This document shows, piece after piece, positions 33,517-42,102 of a DNA stretch of 64,000 nt (positions are counted from its first letter, which is position 1; each line of letters starts with the position of its first letter). The position numbers were made by a program, and so were the translations under genes. A model generated the notes under the pieces. The model was not told the origin of the DNA. It searched no databases and saw only the letters and a list, made by a program, of their open reading frames with translations. Where the stretch lies: assembly GCF_047777555.1 (NCBI RefSeq), contig NZ_JBKEEV010000003.1, forward strand, positions 248,001 to 312,000, given 5' to 3'. The stretch is from Clostridium_H sp047777555. GTDB taxonomy: Bacteria; Bacillota; Clostridia; Clostridiales; Clostridiaceae.

Positions 33517-34656
33517 TTATCTAAACAACGCACCTGAGATAACCATTTTTTGAACTTGAGATGTTCCTTCATAAATTTCTGTTATCTTAGCATCTCTCAT
33601 TAATCTTTCTACTGGATAGTCCTTAGTATATCCATATCCACCGAACATCTGAACGGCTTTAGTAGATACTTCCATAGCAGTTTCAGCAGCAACTAATTTA
33701 GCTGTTGCAGCTTCTACAGTATAAGGAAGTCCTGCTTGCTTATTCCAAGCAGCTTTATATACTAAGTATCTAGCAGCTTCAATTTTTGCTTTGCATTCTG
33801 CTGCCATCCATCCCATGCCTTGGAATTTATATAATTGTTTTCCGAACTGTTTTCTTTCTTTCATGTATTTTATAGCTTCTTCTAAAGCACCTTCTGCTAA
33901 TCCTAGTGCTTGAGCAGCTATACCAATTCTTCCTCCGTCAAGAGTTTTCATTGCGATTCCAAAACCTTTTCCTTCTTTTCCAAGTAAGTTTTCAGCTGGA
34001 ACTACGCAATCTTCAAATATAAGTTCAGTAGTTGATGATGCTCTAATTCCTAATTTGTCTTCAACTTTACCTATTGAGAATCCTGGGAAGCCTTTTTCTA
34101 CTATAAACGCAGATATTCCTTTTGTTCCTTTAGTTTTATCAGTCATAGCAAATACTATGAAAGTATCAGCATAACCACCATTAGTTATGAAAATTTTCTG
34201 CCCGTTAAGTATGTATTTGTCTCCATCCTTAATGGCTACTGTCTGTTGCCCTGCAGCATCTGTACCAGCATTTGGTTCAGTTAAACCAAACGCACCAATT
34301 TTTCTACCACTTGCTAGATCTGGAAGATACTTTTTCTTTTGATCTTCATTTCCAAATGCATCTATAACAGACGCACAAAGTGAAACGTGTGCGGAAAGTA
34401 TAACACTATGAGTACCACAAACTTTAGCCAATTCTTCTACTGCCAAAATATATGAAAGATAGTCTCCGCCTGCTCCTTCATATTCAGTTGAGAATGGTAA
34501 TCCCATTAATCCATACTTACCCATTTTTCTAACATTTTCTACTGGAAATTCTTCAGTTTTGTCTATTTCTCCAGCTATGGGCTTTACTTCATTTTCAGCA
34601 AATTCTCTAACCATTTGTCTTACTAATTGTTGCTCCCTAGTAAACTCAAAATTCAT
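33517..34656 (-). CDS. bcd: Butyryl-CoA dehydrogenase
   Basis: 379 residues, acyl-CoA dehydrogenase family. FAD-contact motifs are FGLTEPNAGTDAAG and FITNGGYADTF. The catalytic Glu lies in ITEIYEGTSQVQ near residue 366. It reduces crotonyl-CoA to butyryl-CoA with EtfAB. It lies 11 bp after the second crt copy and 28 bp before etfB. ATG behind TAGGAGG. Confidence 0.97.
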   Translation of the reverse strand: MNFEFTREQQLVRQMVREFAENEVKPIAGEIDKTEEFPVENVRKMGKYGLMGLPFSTEYEGAGGDYLSYILAVEELAKVCGTHSVILSAHVSLCASVIDAFGNEDQKKKYLPDLASGRKIGAFGLTEPNAGTDAAGQQTVAIKDGDKYILNGQKIFITNGGYADTFIVFAMTDKTKGTKGISAFIVEKGFPGFSIGKVEDKLGIRASSTTELIFEDCVVPAENLLGKEGKGFGIAMKTLDGGRIGIAAQALGLAEGALEEAIKYMKERKQFGKQLYKFQGMGWMAAECKAKIEAARYLVYKAAWNKQAGLPYTVEAATAKLVAAETAMEVSTKAVQMFGGYGYTKDYPVERLMRDAKITEIYEGTSQVQKMVISGALFR

Positions 34657-34667
34657 ATGTTGACCTC

Positions 34668-35453
34668 CTATCGATTTTTAAAACATTCTAACTTCCTCTT
34701 TTCAACAAATGCTGTCATAGCATCAGTTTGATCTTCTGTTGAGAAGCATTCTCCAAAGATTTCTGCTTCTATGTTGATTGCTGTATCTATGTCTACTTGC
34801 ATACCTCTATTGATAGCTTGTTTGCATAATCTTACAGCAACTGGTGCATTACTTGCTATAGTATTTGCAAGTTTTTTAGCTTCATCCATTAAAGCTTCTG
34901 GTGCAACAACTTTATTTACAAGTCCAATTCTTAAAGCTTCTTCAGCCTTTATTGTTCTAGCAGAGAATATTAATTCTTTAGCCATTCCCATGCCTACAAG
35001 TCTTGCAAGTCTTTGTGTTCCACCAAATCCTGGAGTTATTCCAAGTGTAACTTCTGGTTGCCCAAACTTAGCTTTTTCTGAAGCTATTCTTATGTCACAA
35101 GACATTGATAATTCGCATCCCCCGCCTAAAGCAAATCCATTGATAGCTGCTATAACTGGCTTCTCTAATGTCTCGATTTTTCTAAATACATTATTTCCTA
35201 AAATTCCAAATGTTCTTCCTTCTAGAACACTTAAGTCTTTCATTTCAGATATGTCTGCTCCAGCAACAAATGCCTTTTCTCCAGCTCCTGTTATAACAAC
35301 AGCTAAAACTTCATTATCATTAGCTACCTCATCTATAACTTTATCTAATTCCTTTAAAGTTTCTGAATTTAAAGCATTTAATGCCTTTGGTCTATTTATA
35401 GTTATTACAGCTATTTTTCCTTCTTTTTCAATTAAAACATTTTTATATTCCAT
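34668..35453 (-). CDS. crt: Crotonase (3-hydroxybutyryl-CoA dehydratase), downstream copy
   Basis: 261 residues from the ATG at 35453, 8 nt after GGGGAGG. The oxyanion-hole and active-site segments are AFVAGADISEM, NGFALGGGCELSMSCD and FGQPEVTLGITPGFGGTQRL, with the two catalytic Glu in GGCELS and QPEVTLG. It dehydrates 3-hydroxybutyryl-CoA. It differs from the upstream copy at 12 residues, eleven of them in the first 89. The 3' part is almost identical at DNA level, a sign of gene conversion. Confidence 0.95.
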   Translation of the reverse strand: MEYKNVLIEKEGKIAVITINRPKALNALNSETLKELDKVIDEVANDNEVLAVVITGAGEKAFVAGADISEMKDLSVLEGRTFGILGNNVFRKIETLEKPVIAAINGFALGGGCELSMSCDIRIASEKAKFGQPEVTLGITPGFGGTQRLARLVGMGMAKELIFSARTIKAEEALRIGLVNKVVAPEALMDEAKKLANTIASNAPVAVRLCKQAINRGMQVDIDTAINIEAEIFGECFSTEDQTDAMTAFVEKRKLECFKNR

Positions 35454-35584
35454 GTTAGTAATCCTCCCCATATGCCTATTAATTATTAGTATTAATTATT
35501 TATTAATTGTTAGTACCTTATAACCTTATATAAATATAAATTAAATATAAATATAAAATGTTAATATCTTAGCCTCATTAATCT

Positions 35585-36370
35585 CTATCTATTTTTGAAG
35601 CTTTCTAACTTTCTCTTTTCAACAAATGCTGTCATAGCATCAGTTTGATCTTCTGTTGAGAAGCATTCTCCAAAGATTTCTGCTTCTATGTTGATTGCTG
35701 TATCTATGTCTACTTGCATACCTCTATTGATAGCTTGTTTGCATAATCTTACAGCAACTGGTGCATTACTTGCTATAGTATTTGCAAGTTTTTTAGCTTC
35801 ATCCATTAAAGCTTCTGGTGCAACAACTTTATTTACAAGTCCAATTCTTAAAGCTTCTTCAGCCTTTATTGTTCTAGCAGAGAATATTAATTCTTTAGCC
35901 ATTCCCATGCCTACAAGTCTTGCAAGTCTTTGTGTTCCACCAAATCCTGGAGTTATTCCAAGTGTAACTTCTGGTTGTCCAAACTTAGCTTTTTCTGAAG
36001 CTATTCTTATGTCACAAGACATTGATAATTCGCATCCCCCGCCTAAAGCAAATCCATTAATGGCTGCTATAACTGGTTTCTCTAATGTCTCAATCTTTCT
36101 AAATATTTTATTTCCTAAAATTCCGAATGCTCTTCCTTCTAGGACATTTAAATCTTTCATTTCAGATATGTCTGCTCCAGCAACAAATGCCTTTTCTCCA
36201 GCTCCTGTTATAATAACGGCCAAAACTTCATTGTCATTAGCGACCTTATCTACAACTTTGTCCAATTCTTTTAAAGTATCTGAGTTTAACGCATTTAACG
36301 CCTTAGGTCTATTGATAGTTACAATAGCTATTTTCCCTTCCTTTTCCAGCAAAACATTTTTATACTCCAT
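35585..36370 (-). CDS. crt: Crotonase (3-hydroxybutyryl-CoA dehydratase), upstream copy
   Basis: 261 residues from the ATG at 36370, 9 nt after GGGGAGG. It has the same active-site segments as the neighbouring copy, and residues 90-256 are identical. It is the first gene of the butyryl-CoA operon, 34 bp downstream of a Rex-like operator. Clostridial operons of this type usually have one crt, so the tandem pair is a lineage-specific duplication. The 131-bp gap between copies contains short TTAATTATTAGTATTAAT-like repeats. Confidence 0.95.
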   Translation of the reverse strand: MEYKNVLLEKEGKIAIVTINRPKALNALNSDTLKELDKVVDKVANDNEVLAVIITGAGEKAFVAGADISEMKDLNVLEGRAFGILGNKIFRKIETLEKPVIAAINGFALGGGCELSMSCDIRIASEKAKFGQPEVTLGITPGFGGTQRLARLVGMGMAKELIFSARTIKAEEALRIGLVNKVVAPEALMDEAKKLANTIASNAPVAVRLCKQAINRGMQVDIDTAINIEAEIFGECFSTEDQTDAMTAFVEKRKLESFKNR

Positions 36371-36403
36371 AATAATAATCCTCCCCATAATACTTTGTTG
36401 AAA

Positions 36404-36421
36404 TTGTTAATATCATAACAA
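36404..36421. promoter_or_regulatory. Rex-like operator before crt
   Basis: TTGTTAA-TATC-ATAACAA differs from TTGTTAANNNNTTAACAA at one position. It lies directly upstream of the first gene of the butyryl-CoA operon, with rex encoded just beyond. Confidence 0.75.
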
Positions 36422-36480
36422 TTAAGCATAAATTTTTTTAGGCATAGCGCCTTCGAGACAAAACTCACAGTTATAATTAT

Positions 36481-36520
36481 ATAACTATTATTTCTATTTT
36501 TCAATAAAAATAATAGTTAT
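36481..36520 (-). terminator. AT-only hairpin after rex
   Basis: ATAACTATTATT/AATAATAGTTAT, 12-bp perfect stem, 30 bp past the rex stop. Being AT-only, it is a weak terminator at best. Confidence 0.4.
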
Positions 36521-36549
36521 TTTTCAAAACTTCTGAAATTTTTCTCTTA

Positions 36550-37185
36550 TTAATGATGTTTCGTACCTTTTAACATATATGTCAAAGTAAGTAAACTTTC
36601 GCTTAAGTGGACATTTTCAACGGCTACATCCTCTTTAACATGTAAATCAACTGGCGCAAAATTCCATACACCTTTTACTCCATTAGAAACAAGAATATCA
36701 CAAACACTTTGGGCATTAGTGCTCGGAACACAAATAACACCTATATCTATTTTATTGCTTTGTAAAGTTTCTTCCAAATCATCTATATCTCTTATTTCAA
36801 CATCCTTTATTTTTAATCCTATCAGCTTAGGATTAACATCGAAAATTCCTTTAAGGCGAAATCCCAATTTATCAAAATTATAATTAGCTATCGCTTGACC
36901 TATATTTCCAGCCCCTATTATTACAATGTTGTACTCTTCTCCCAATCCAAGTATTCTAACGATTTCCTTATATAAATCTTTTACATTGTAACCATAGCCT
37001 TGTTGTCCGAAATCTCCAAAATTATTAAGGTCTTGTCGAATTTGGGAAGCGGTAAATCCTATTTTTTCACTCAGCTCTTTTGAAGAAATTCTATCGACAT
37101 CATTTTCCATGAGCTCTCTTAAGTATCTCTGATATTTAGGCAATCTTCTTATAACGGCCATTGAAACATTACTCTTTCTATCCAC
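36550..37185 (-). CDS. rex: Redox-sensing transcriptional repressor Rex
   Basis: 211 residues. The N-terminal winged helix (VIRRLPKYQRYLRELMENDVDRISSKELSEKIGFTASQIRQDLNNFG) is followed by a Rossmann NADH-sensing domain (IIGAGNIGQAIANY...KGIFDVNPKLIG) and the swapped C-terminal helix. Rex leaves DNA when the NADH/NAD+ ratio rises. The GTG start follows AAGGAGGG. Neighbouring operators before crt, adh and in its own upstream region define a local regulon. Confidence 0.95.
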   Translation of the reverse strand: MDRKSNVSMAVIRRLPKYQRYLRELMENDVDRISSKELSEKIGFTASQIRQDLNNFGDFGQQGYGYNVKDLYKEIVRILGLGEEYNIVIIGAGNIGQAIANYNFDKLGFRLKGIFDVNPKLIGLKIKDVEIRDIDDLEETLQSNKIDIGVICVPSTNAQSVCDILVSNGVKGVWNFAPVDLHVKEDVAVENVHLSESLLTLTYMLKGTKHH

Positions 37186-37268
37186 GTCTTACCCTCCTTG
37201 TTAATGTCTATTTCTAATCTCTGCCCATCTGCAATATGTAATATATCGTATTATTAACTATTTTACTA

Positions 37269-37286
37269 TAGTTAATTTATTAATAC
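37269..37286. promoter_or_regulatory. Weak Rex-like site upstream of rex
   Basis: TAGTTAATTTATTAATAC resembles the adh operator but departs from the consensus at three positions. Confidence 0.3.
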
Positions 37287-37420
37287 AATAATCCTTCAGA
37301 GTTAAAAATCTTGTGTCTTATAGCAAAATACAATACTATATTTATATATTTCAATATAAATTTAATTTTCTACTTTTATTCTATATTTTTCTTATAATTA
37401 TATACATTTTTTAATATTTT

Positions 37421-37438
37421 TTGTTAAAATATTAACTA
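37421..37438. promoter_or_regulatory. Rex-like operator between rex and the ABC-F gene
   Basis: TTGTTAA-AATA-TTAACTA, one difference from consensus, 100 bp before the ABC-F start and 235 bp before the rex start. It could serve either gene. The remainder of this 350-bp gap is AT-rich with no gene. Confidence 0.6.
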
Positions 37439-37537
37439 CTTATTAGGCCTAATATACTATCCTTAATTAGGTAAGATAAATTTCTACTACAAAAAACTTA
37501 CTTTCCATAGTAAAATATACTGAGGAAGGTGAATGCA

Positions 37538-39457
37538 ATGATAGTTTTGAGCTGCAAGAATATACAAAAAAGTTATGGAATAGATGTGGTTTTAAAAAAT
37601 GTAACCCTTAACATAAATGAAGGAGAACACATAGGCTTAGTTGGTCCTAATGGAGCAGGTAAATCTACTTTATTTAAAATATTGACTAAGCAACTTGATG
37701 CAGACAGCGGTGATATATTTATTGATAAAAATAAGAAAATAGGTTATTTATCGCAGCATCTTTCTTTAGAAACATCTAATTCAATTTATACAGAAACTAT
37801 ATCTGTATTTCAAGATCTTTTAAACTTGGAAAACAAACTTAGAAAATTAGAAGAAGAAATGAATAAGCCATATGATCATGAAAATGAAGAATATCATAAT
37901 AAGATAATTAGAGATTATACAACTTCTTATGAATTATACAATAACAGAGGAGGATATTCTTATAAAGGTGAGCTAAGCAGAGTATTAAAGGGGCTCGGCT
38001 TTACTGAAGATGACTATGATAAGCCCATAAGCATTTTAAGCGGCGGCCAAAAAACCAGAGTTGCCCTATGCAAACTGCTGCTTTCAAGTCCAGAAATTCT
38101 CTTACTAGATGAACCAACTAACCATTTAGATCTAGATGCTATAGAATGGCTTGAAGAGTACCTTAAAGCATATAAAGGAACCATTATAATTATATCTCAC
38201 GATAGATATTTTCTTGATTCCATTACTACAAAGACCTTTGAATTATCAAATGGAACCATTAAATCCTATAATGGAAATTACACTGCTTTTATTGAATTAA
38301 AGAAAAAAGAATACGAAGATCAACTAAAAGCTTATAATCTTCAACAAGCTGAAATAAAACGCCAAGAAGAAATTATCGAAAGATATCGTTCTTTCAACAG
38401 AGAGAAAAGCATTAGGGCAGCTGAAAGTAGACAAAAGGCTTTAGATAAAATTGAAAGAATAGAAGCTCCCATTTCCAATAATAAACGAACCAAAATTAAG
38501 TTTGAAACTCAAATAAAAAGCGGTAATGATGTGCTTCATGTTGAAAATCTATCTAAATCTTATGGAGATAAACTCCTATTTAAAAATCTAAATTTGGATA
38601 TTAAACGTGGAGAACAAACAGCTTTGATTGGTGAAAATGGTCGTGGAAAGACTACTTTATTTAAAATACTCATGAATAAAGTAAAAAGCGATACGGGTAC
38701 CTGCACTTTAGGGAAAAATGTATTTATAGGCTACTATGACCAGGAACAATCTAACCTTGACCCTGATAAGACAATTATAGATGAGGTCTGGGATGACTTT
38801 CCTGATATGACTACTACCCAAATTCGAAGTGCTCTAGCTGCTTTTTTGTTTACAGGTGATGATGTATTTAAGAAAATTTCCACCCTAAGTGGAGGAGAAA
38901 AATGCAGAATAAATCTTTTAAAACTTATGTTATCAAAAGCTAATTTTCTTCTTCTTGATGAACCTACAAATCATTTAGATATAATGTCTCGTGAAGCCTT
39001 AGAAGATGCTCTATCAAATTATGATGGAACTGTTTTAGTTATATCCCACGATAGATATTTTTTAAATAAGGTTGTAGAAAAGATACATGAACTAAATGAA
39101 GATGGAATAAAAACCTTTCTTGGAAACTACAGCTACTATATAGAAAAGAAAAAGAATCCTCTAAGATTTCAAGAATTAGAGGAGGCTGAAGGTAAGACAA
39201 AAACTCAAATACAATATGAAAAGAAAAAGAAAAGAGAAGAGGAAAAGTTACAAAAACAGAAGAAACTAAAAATAAAAGGTCTAGAAGACACTATTTCCAA
39301 CTTGGAAAAAAATATAGAAAATCTTAATCAACAGCTTTGCCTTGAGGAAGTATATTCTAACCCTGAAAAGAGCGAAGAAGTGAATAAAGAAATCGCAAAA
39401 TGTCAAGCTGAACTTGAAGAACTATATTCAGAATGGGAAGAACTTATTGAGGAATAG
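37538..39457 (+). CDS. ABC-F family ATPase (ribosome-associated type)
   Basis: 639 residues from the ATG at 37538, 8 nt after GAGGAAGG; a GTG nine bases upstream overlaps that site. Two ABC cassettes and no membrane segments. Walker A motifs are GPNGAGKST and GENGRGKTT, signatures LSGGQKTR and LSGGEKCR, and Walker B LLLDEPTNHLD twice. The linker between cassettes (about 240-325) and a C-terminal coiled coil (about 545-635) are present, as in YdiF/Uup-like members. Such proteins act on the ribosome, in translation or antibiotic protection; which applies here cannot be told. Confidence 0.9.
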   Translation: MIVLSCKNIQKSYGIDVVLKNVTLNINEGEHIGLVGPNGAGKSTLFKILTKQLDADSGDIFIDKNKKIGYLSQHLSLETSNSIYTETISVFQDLLNLENKLRKLEEEMNKPYDHENEEYHNKIIRDYTTSYELYNNRGGYSYKGELSRVLKGLGFTEDDYDKPISILSGGQKTRVALCKLLLSSPEILLLDEPTNHLDLDAIEWLEEYLKAYKGTIIIISHDRYFLDSITTKTFELSNGTIKSYNGNYTAFIELKKKEYEDQLKAYNLQQAEIKRQEEIIERYRSFNREKSIRAAESRQKALDKIERIEAPISNNKRTKIKFETQIKSGNDVLHVENLSKSYGDKLLFKNLNLDIKRGEQTALIGENGRGKTTLFKILMNKVKSDTGTCTLGKNVFIGYYDQEQSNLDPDKTIIDEVWDDFPDMTTTQIRSALAAFLFTGDDVFKKISTLSGGEKCRINLLKLMLSKANFLLLDEPTNHLDIMSREALEDALSNYDGTVLVISHDRYFLNKVVEKIHELNEDGIKTFLGNYSYYIEKKKNPLRFQELEEAEGKTKTQIQYEKKKKREEEKLQKQKKLKIKGLEDTISNLEKNIENLNQQLCLEEVYSNPEKSEEVNKEIAKCQAELEELYSEWEELIEE

Positions 39458-39485
39458 CAATAAATTATAACAACAATTTATTGCT
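39456..39485. repeat. 11-bp inverted repeat after the ABC-F gene
   Basis: AGCAATAAATT/AATTTATTGCT is perfect, begins at the stop codon and has no T-tract. Confidence 0.5.
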
Positions 39486-39590
39486 AGTGGAGAGTGGAGA
39501 AATTGAGAAAATGTTCTAAGCGGCTAACAGTAATATTTATAAAAAGTGACTATTGCAAAACAAATATTTATAAACTGTCATAAATAAAAA

Positions 39591-39632
39591 ACCATGCATA
39601 TAATATGGAATATATTTCTCTATTCATGCATG
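39591..39632 (+). terminator. Candidate terminator of the ABC-F transcript
   Basis: CCATGCAT (39591-39598) and ATGCATGG (39625-39632) with partial inner pairing, then CTTTTAATTTT. The rest of the 325-bp gap up to the next gene has nothing I can name. Confidence 0.5.
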
Positions 39633-39782
39633 GCTTTTAATTTTATACAGAACTTTTATGCATTTTTCAATAGCCTCTTTGCGTAGTGAAGCTTTCATAA
39701 ATGCAAATCTCATACTCCAGTTCAATAATAAAAGAATATAATCATTAAAGTTAACGTTTAAATGCACTTAATAGAAACATTT

Positions 39783-40217
39783 TTATTGTAGTTTTTCCCC
39801 ACAATTAGGACAATACATTATTGTTCTTTTTATTTCTTTTAAGTTTTCACCACAATAAGGGCAAAACTTAAATGTCTTTTTGATATTCAGTGCATCTTTG
39901 AATTTTTCCTCACTTATAGGAGTTTGCATTACTGCATCCACATTAAAATCCCTATAATTCTCTAAATTTATTGAGTTACTTGAAGATAGTATACACCAAG
40001 TATCAGGTTTAACTTTTTTTATTTTTTCTATAAGCTTATCTCCAGTTATTTTTTTCATAATCAAATTTGCGATAACTATACTCGGTAAATATTCTTCTAC
40101 CTGTTTTATAGCATCATATTCATTTGATATCTTTACATCATATCCAAGACTTTGTAATAAGTCTCTCATTATAATTTCTTCGAACTTACAGTCATTTATA
40201 ATTAATACCTTCTGCAA
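39783..40217 (-). CDS. Degenerate receiver domain fused to a zinc ribbon
   Basis: 144 residues. Residues 1-112 follow a CheY-like receiver (KVLIINDCKFEEIIMRDLLQSLGYDVKI...VVEEYLPS-type pattern), but its chemistry is gone: N8 in place of the first acidic residue, N51 at the phospho-acceptor position (IVIANLIM) and T99 instead of Lys (QTP). Residues 119-142 hold a zinc ribbon, CPYCGENL and CPNCGEKL. It cannot be a normal phospho-switch and may act by protein binding. TTG start. No kinase gene is adjacent, and it is monocistronic. Confidence 0.7.
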   Translation of the reverse strand: MQKVLIINDCKFEEIIMRDLLQSLGYDVKISNEYDAIKQVEEYLPSIVIANLIMKKITGDKLIEKIKKVKPDTWCILSSSNSINLENYRDFNVDAVMQTPISEEKFKDALNIKKTFKFCPYCGENLKEIKRTIMYCPNCGEKLQ

Positions 40218-40320
40218 AATTTATACCATCCCCTGACACTTTAATTGTATTAAGCTGTCCTTAACTTTCCAATTTCTTAATACTATTATAAGATATTTTT
40301 TTTGTTATATAAAGTGTCTT

Positions 40321-40941
40321 TTATAACAGCATTTTCCTTATGACGCTAAATAATAGCGGCTTCATGTTATCAATACTGTCAGGTTCATTTAAGATTATAG
40401 AACTGTAGCATACAGAACTTATTAACTCAATTATCATAAAGACAACCTTTTCCAGAGTATCTGAATCCATATTTATAGGTTTGTTGCTGTCTAGGAAAAA
40501 ATCTCTTGCTCTTTTCATTTTGTCATAATTTCTAGGGTCTCTTAGAGCATTTCTAAACACTCCCCATGAAAGATTTTTATTTATCAATTCCAAAAGTCTC
40601 TTATTTTCTTTTAAATCTTCAATTAAATACTTTGCAAACATTATCATTCTATCTACAAAAGAAACATCTTGCTTTAATGCTTCCATTTCAGTCTTATTCA
40701 TAGCTTCATTTAAAAGGCTAAGACTTTTTCTCCATACTATTCTATCTATGATATCATGTTTATCTTTAAAATATAGGTAAAAGGTTCCCTTTGCTACCCC
40801 TGCCTTTTTTGCAATATCATCAATAGATGTTTTATTGACTCCCTTGGTAGTAAAGAGTTCATAAGCTGCTTCATAAAGCTTATTTTGCTTTATAAGCTTT
40901 TTCTCTTCCGTCCTTGTTTGTTCTTCAGATTTTACACTCAA
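40321..40941 (-). CDS. TetR/AcrR-family transcriptional regulator
   Basis: 206 residues. The N-terminal helix-turn-helix is KLYEAAYELFTTKGVNKTSIDDIAKKAGVAKGTFYLYFKDKHDIIDRIV; the C-terminal ligand domain is unclassified. TTG start behind AAGGTG. Upstream lie two GTACAC words 12 bp apart, a likely operator. It is the last gene before the transporter operon's terminator and has its own promoter region, so its target may be itself or unlinked. Confidence 0.85.
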   Translation of the reverse strand: MSVKSEEQTRTEEKKLIKQNKLYEAAYELFTTKGVNKTSIDDIAKKAGVAKGTFYLYFKDKHDIIDRIVWRKSLSLLNEAMNKTEMEALKQDVSFVDRMIMFAKYLIEDLKENKRLLELINKNLSWGVFRNALRDPRNYDKMKRARDFFLDSNKPINMDSDTLEKVVFMIIELISSVCYSSIILNEPDSIDNMKPLLFSVIRKMLL

Positions 40942-40977
40942 CCTATCTTCACCTTCTTGAAGTTTTATTTATAATCA

Positions 40978-40995
40978 GTACACTTTTTCGTACAC
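40978..40995. promoter_or_regulatory. Candidate TetR operator
   Basis: GTACAC-TTTTTC-GTACAC, 37 bp upstream of the TetR start. Each half contains a GTAC palindrome. Confidence 0.4.
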
Positions 40996-41054
40996 CTCTA
41001 TACTTTAAACTTTAATCCATTCTTAGTACTAAGTAAACAAAAAAATACAGAATA

Positions 41055-41104
41055 AGGCCGTATTTGAAAAAATATTTACGAAACTATTTCTTCAAACACA
41101 GCCT
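41055..41104 (-). terminator. Terminator of the peptide transporter operon
   Basis: On the minus strand AGGCTGTGTTTGAA pairs with TTCAAATACGGCCT (two G-U pairs), followed after a few bases by TATTTTTTT. Confidence 0.75.
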
Positions 41105-41136
41105 AAATCCTTAAACTTTAATTTTTAACTTATATA

Positions 41137-42102
41137 TTAGTATAGATGGCACGCCACTTTATGTCCATTTTCTAATTCTTTCATTTCAGGCTCTACATTC
41201 CTACAGATTTCCATGCACTTGTTGCATCGAGTATGAAATCTGCATCCTTTAGGTGGATCTATAGGGCTTGGTACATCCCCTTCTAAGATAATTCTTTCAC
41301 TTCTCCGTGTTGGATCAGGTATAGGTATAGCAGAAAGAAGAGCCTGTGTATAAGGATGTTTTGGATTATTATAAAGACTATTGTCATCTCCTATTTCTAC
41401 TAACTTACCAAGATACATTACACCTACACGATTGCTTACATGTTTTACTACATTTAATCCATGAGCAATAAATAAATAGGTTAGGTTAAATTCCTTCTGT
41501 AAATCATCTAGTAAGTTTAAAACTTGAGCTTGTATAGATACATCAAGAGCAGATACAGCCTCATCACATACAATCAGCTTTGGATTTACGGCTAAAGCTC
41601 TAGCTATACCTACCCTCTGTCTTTGTCCTCCACTAAATTCATGAGGATATCTATTTCTATGGTAAGATGCAAGCCCTACATAATCTAAAAGTTCCTTAAC
41701 CCTTCTTTCAAGTTCTGCTCCTTCTGCAATATTATTAACCTTCATAGGTTCCGCGATAATCTGCCCAATGGTCATTCTTGGATTTAATGAAGCATATGGA
41801 TCCTGAAATATGATTTGTATTTCACGTCTTAACTCTTTCTGTCTCTTTTTACTTATCTTTGATATATTTTCATTCTTAAAAATTATTTCTCCTGATGTAG
41901 GCTCCAATAGATTAACAATCATCCTTCCAGTAGTGGATTTACCACATCCTGACTCTCCAACTAATCCTAAAGTCTCTCCCTCAAATATATCAAAGCTTAT
42001 ACCATCTACTGCCTTTACATTGTTCTTGACTTTATTGAAAAAACCTGAATGTATAGGGAAATACTTTTTCAAATCTTTTACTTGTAATAAGACTTCAGCC
42101 AT
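41137..42102 (-). CDS. Peptide/nickel-type ABC transporter ATPase (OppF/DppF)
   Basis: 321 residues from the ATG at 42102, 9 nt after AAAGGAGG; an in-frame GTG at 42123 is too early. Walker A GESGCGKST, signature FSGGQRQRVGIARAL, Walker B LIVCDEAVSALD. The C-terminal oligopeptide-transporter extension has GCRFHTRCNKCMEICRNVEP, the Cys-rich segment that in relatives holds an iron-sulfur cluster. It overlaps the preceding OppD-like gene by 8 bp. Confidence 0.93.
   Translation of the reverse strand: MAEVLLQVKDLKKYFPIHSGFFNKVKNNVKAVDGISFDIFEGETLGLVGESGCGKSTTGRMIVNLLEPTSGEIIFKNENISKISKKRQKELRREIQIIFQDPYASLNPRMTIGQIIAEPMKVNNIAEGAELERRVKELLDYVGLASYHRNRYPHEFSGGQRQRVGIARALAVNPKLIVCDEAVSALDVSIQAQVLNLLDDLQKEFNLTYLFIAHGLNVVKHVSNRVGVMYLGKLVEIGDDNSLYNNPKHPYTQALLSAIPIPDPTRRSERIILEGDVPSPIDPPKGCRFHTRCNKCMEICRNVEPEMKELENGHKVACHLY

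Noticed and set aside
34771..36401. Two 237-250 codon plus-strand frames opposite the crt genes
   Set aside because: Their near identity merely mirrors the crt duplication. No ribosome site and no recognisable domain.
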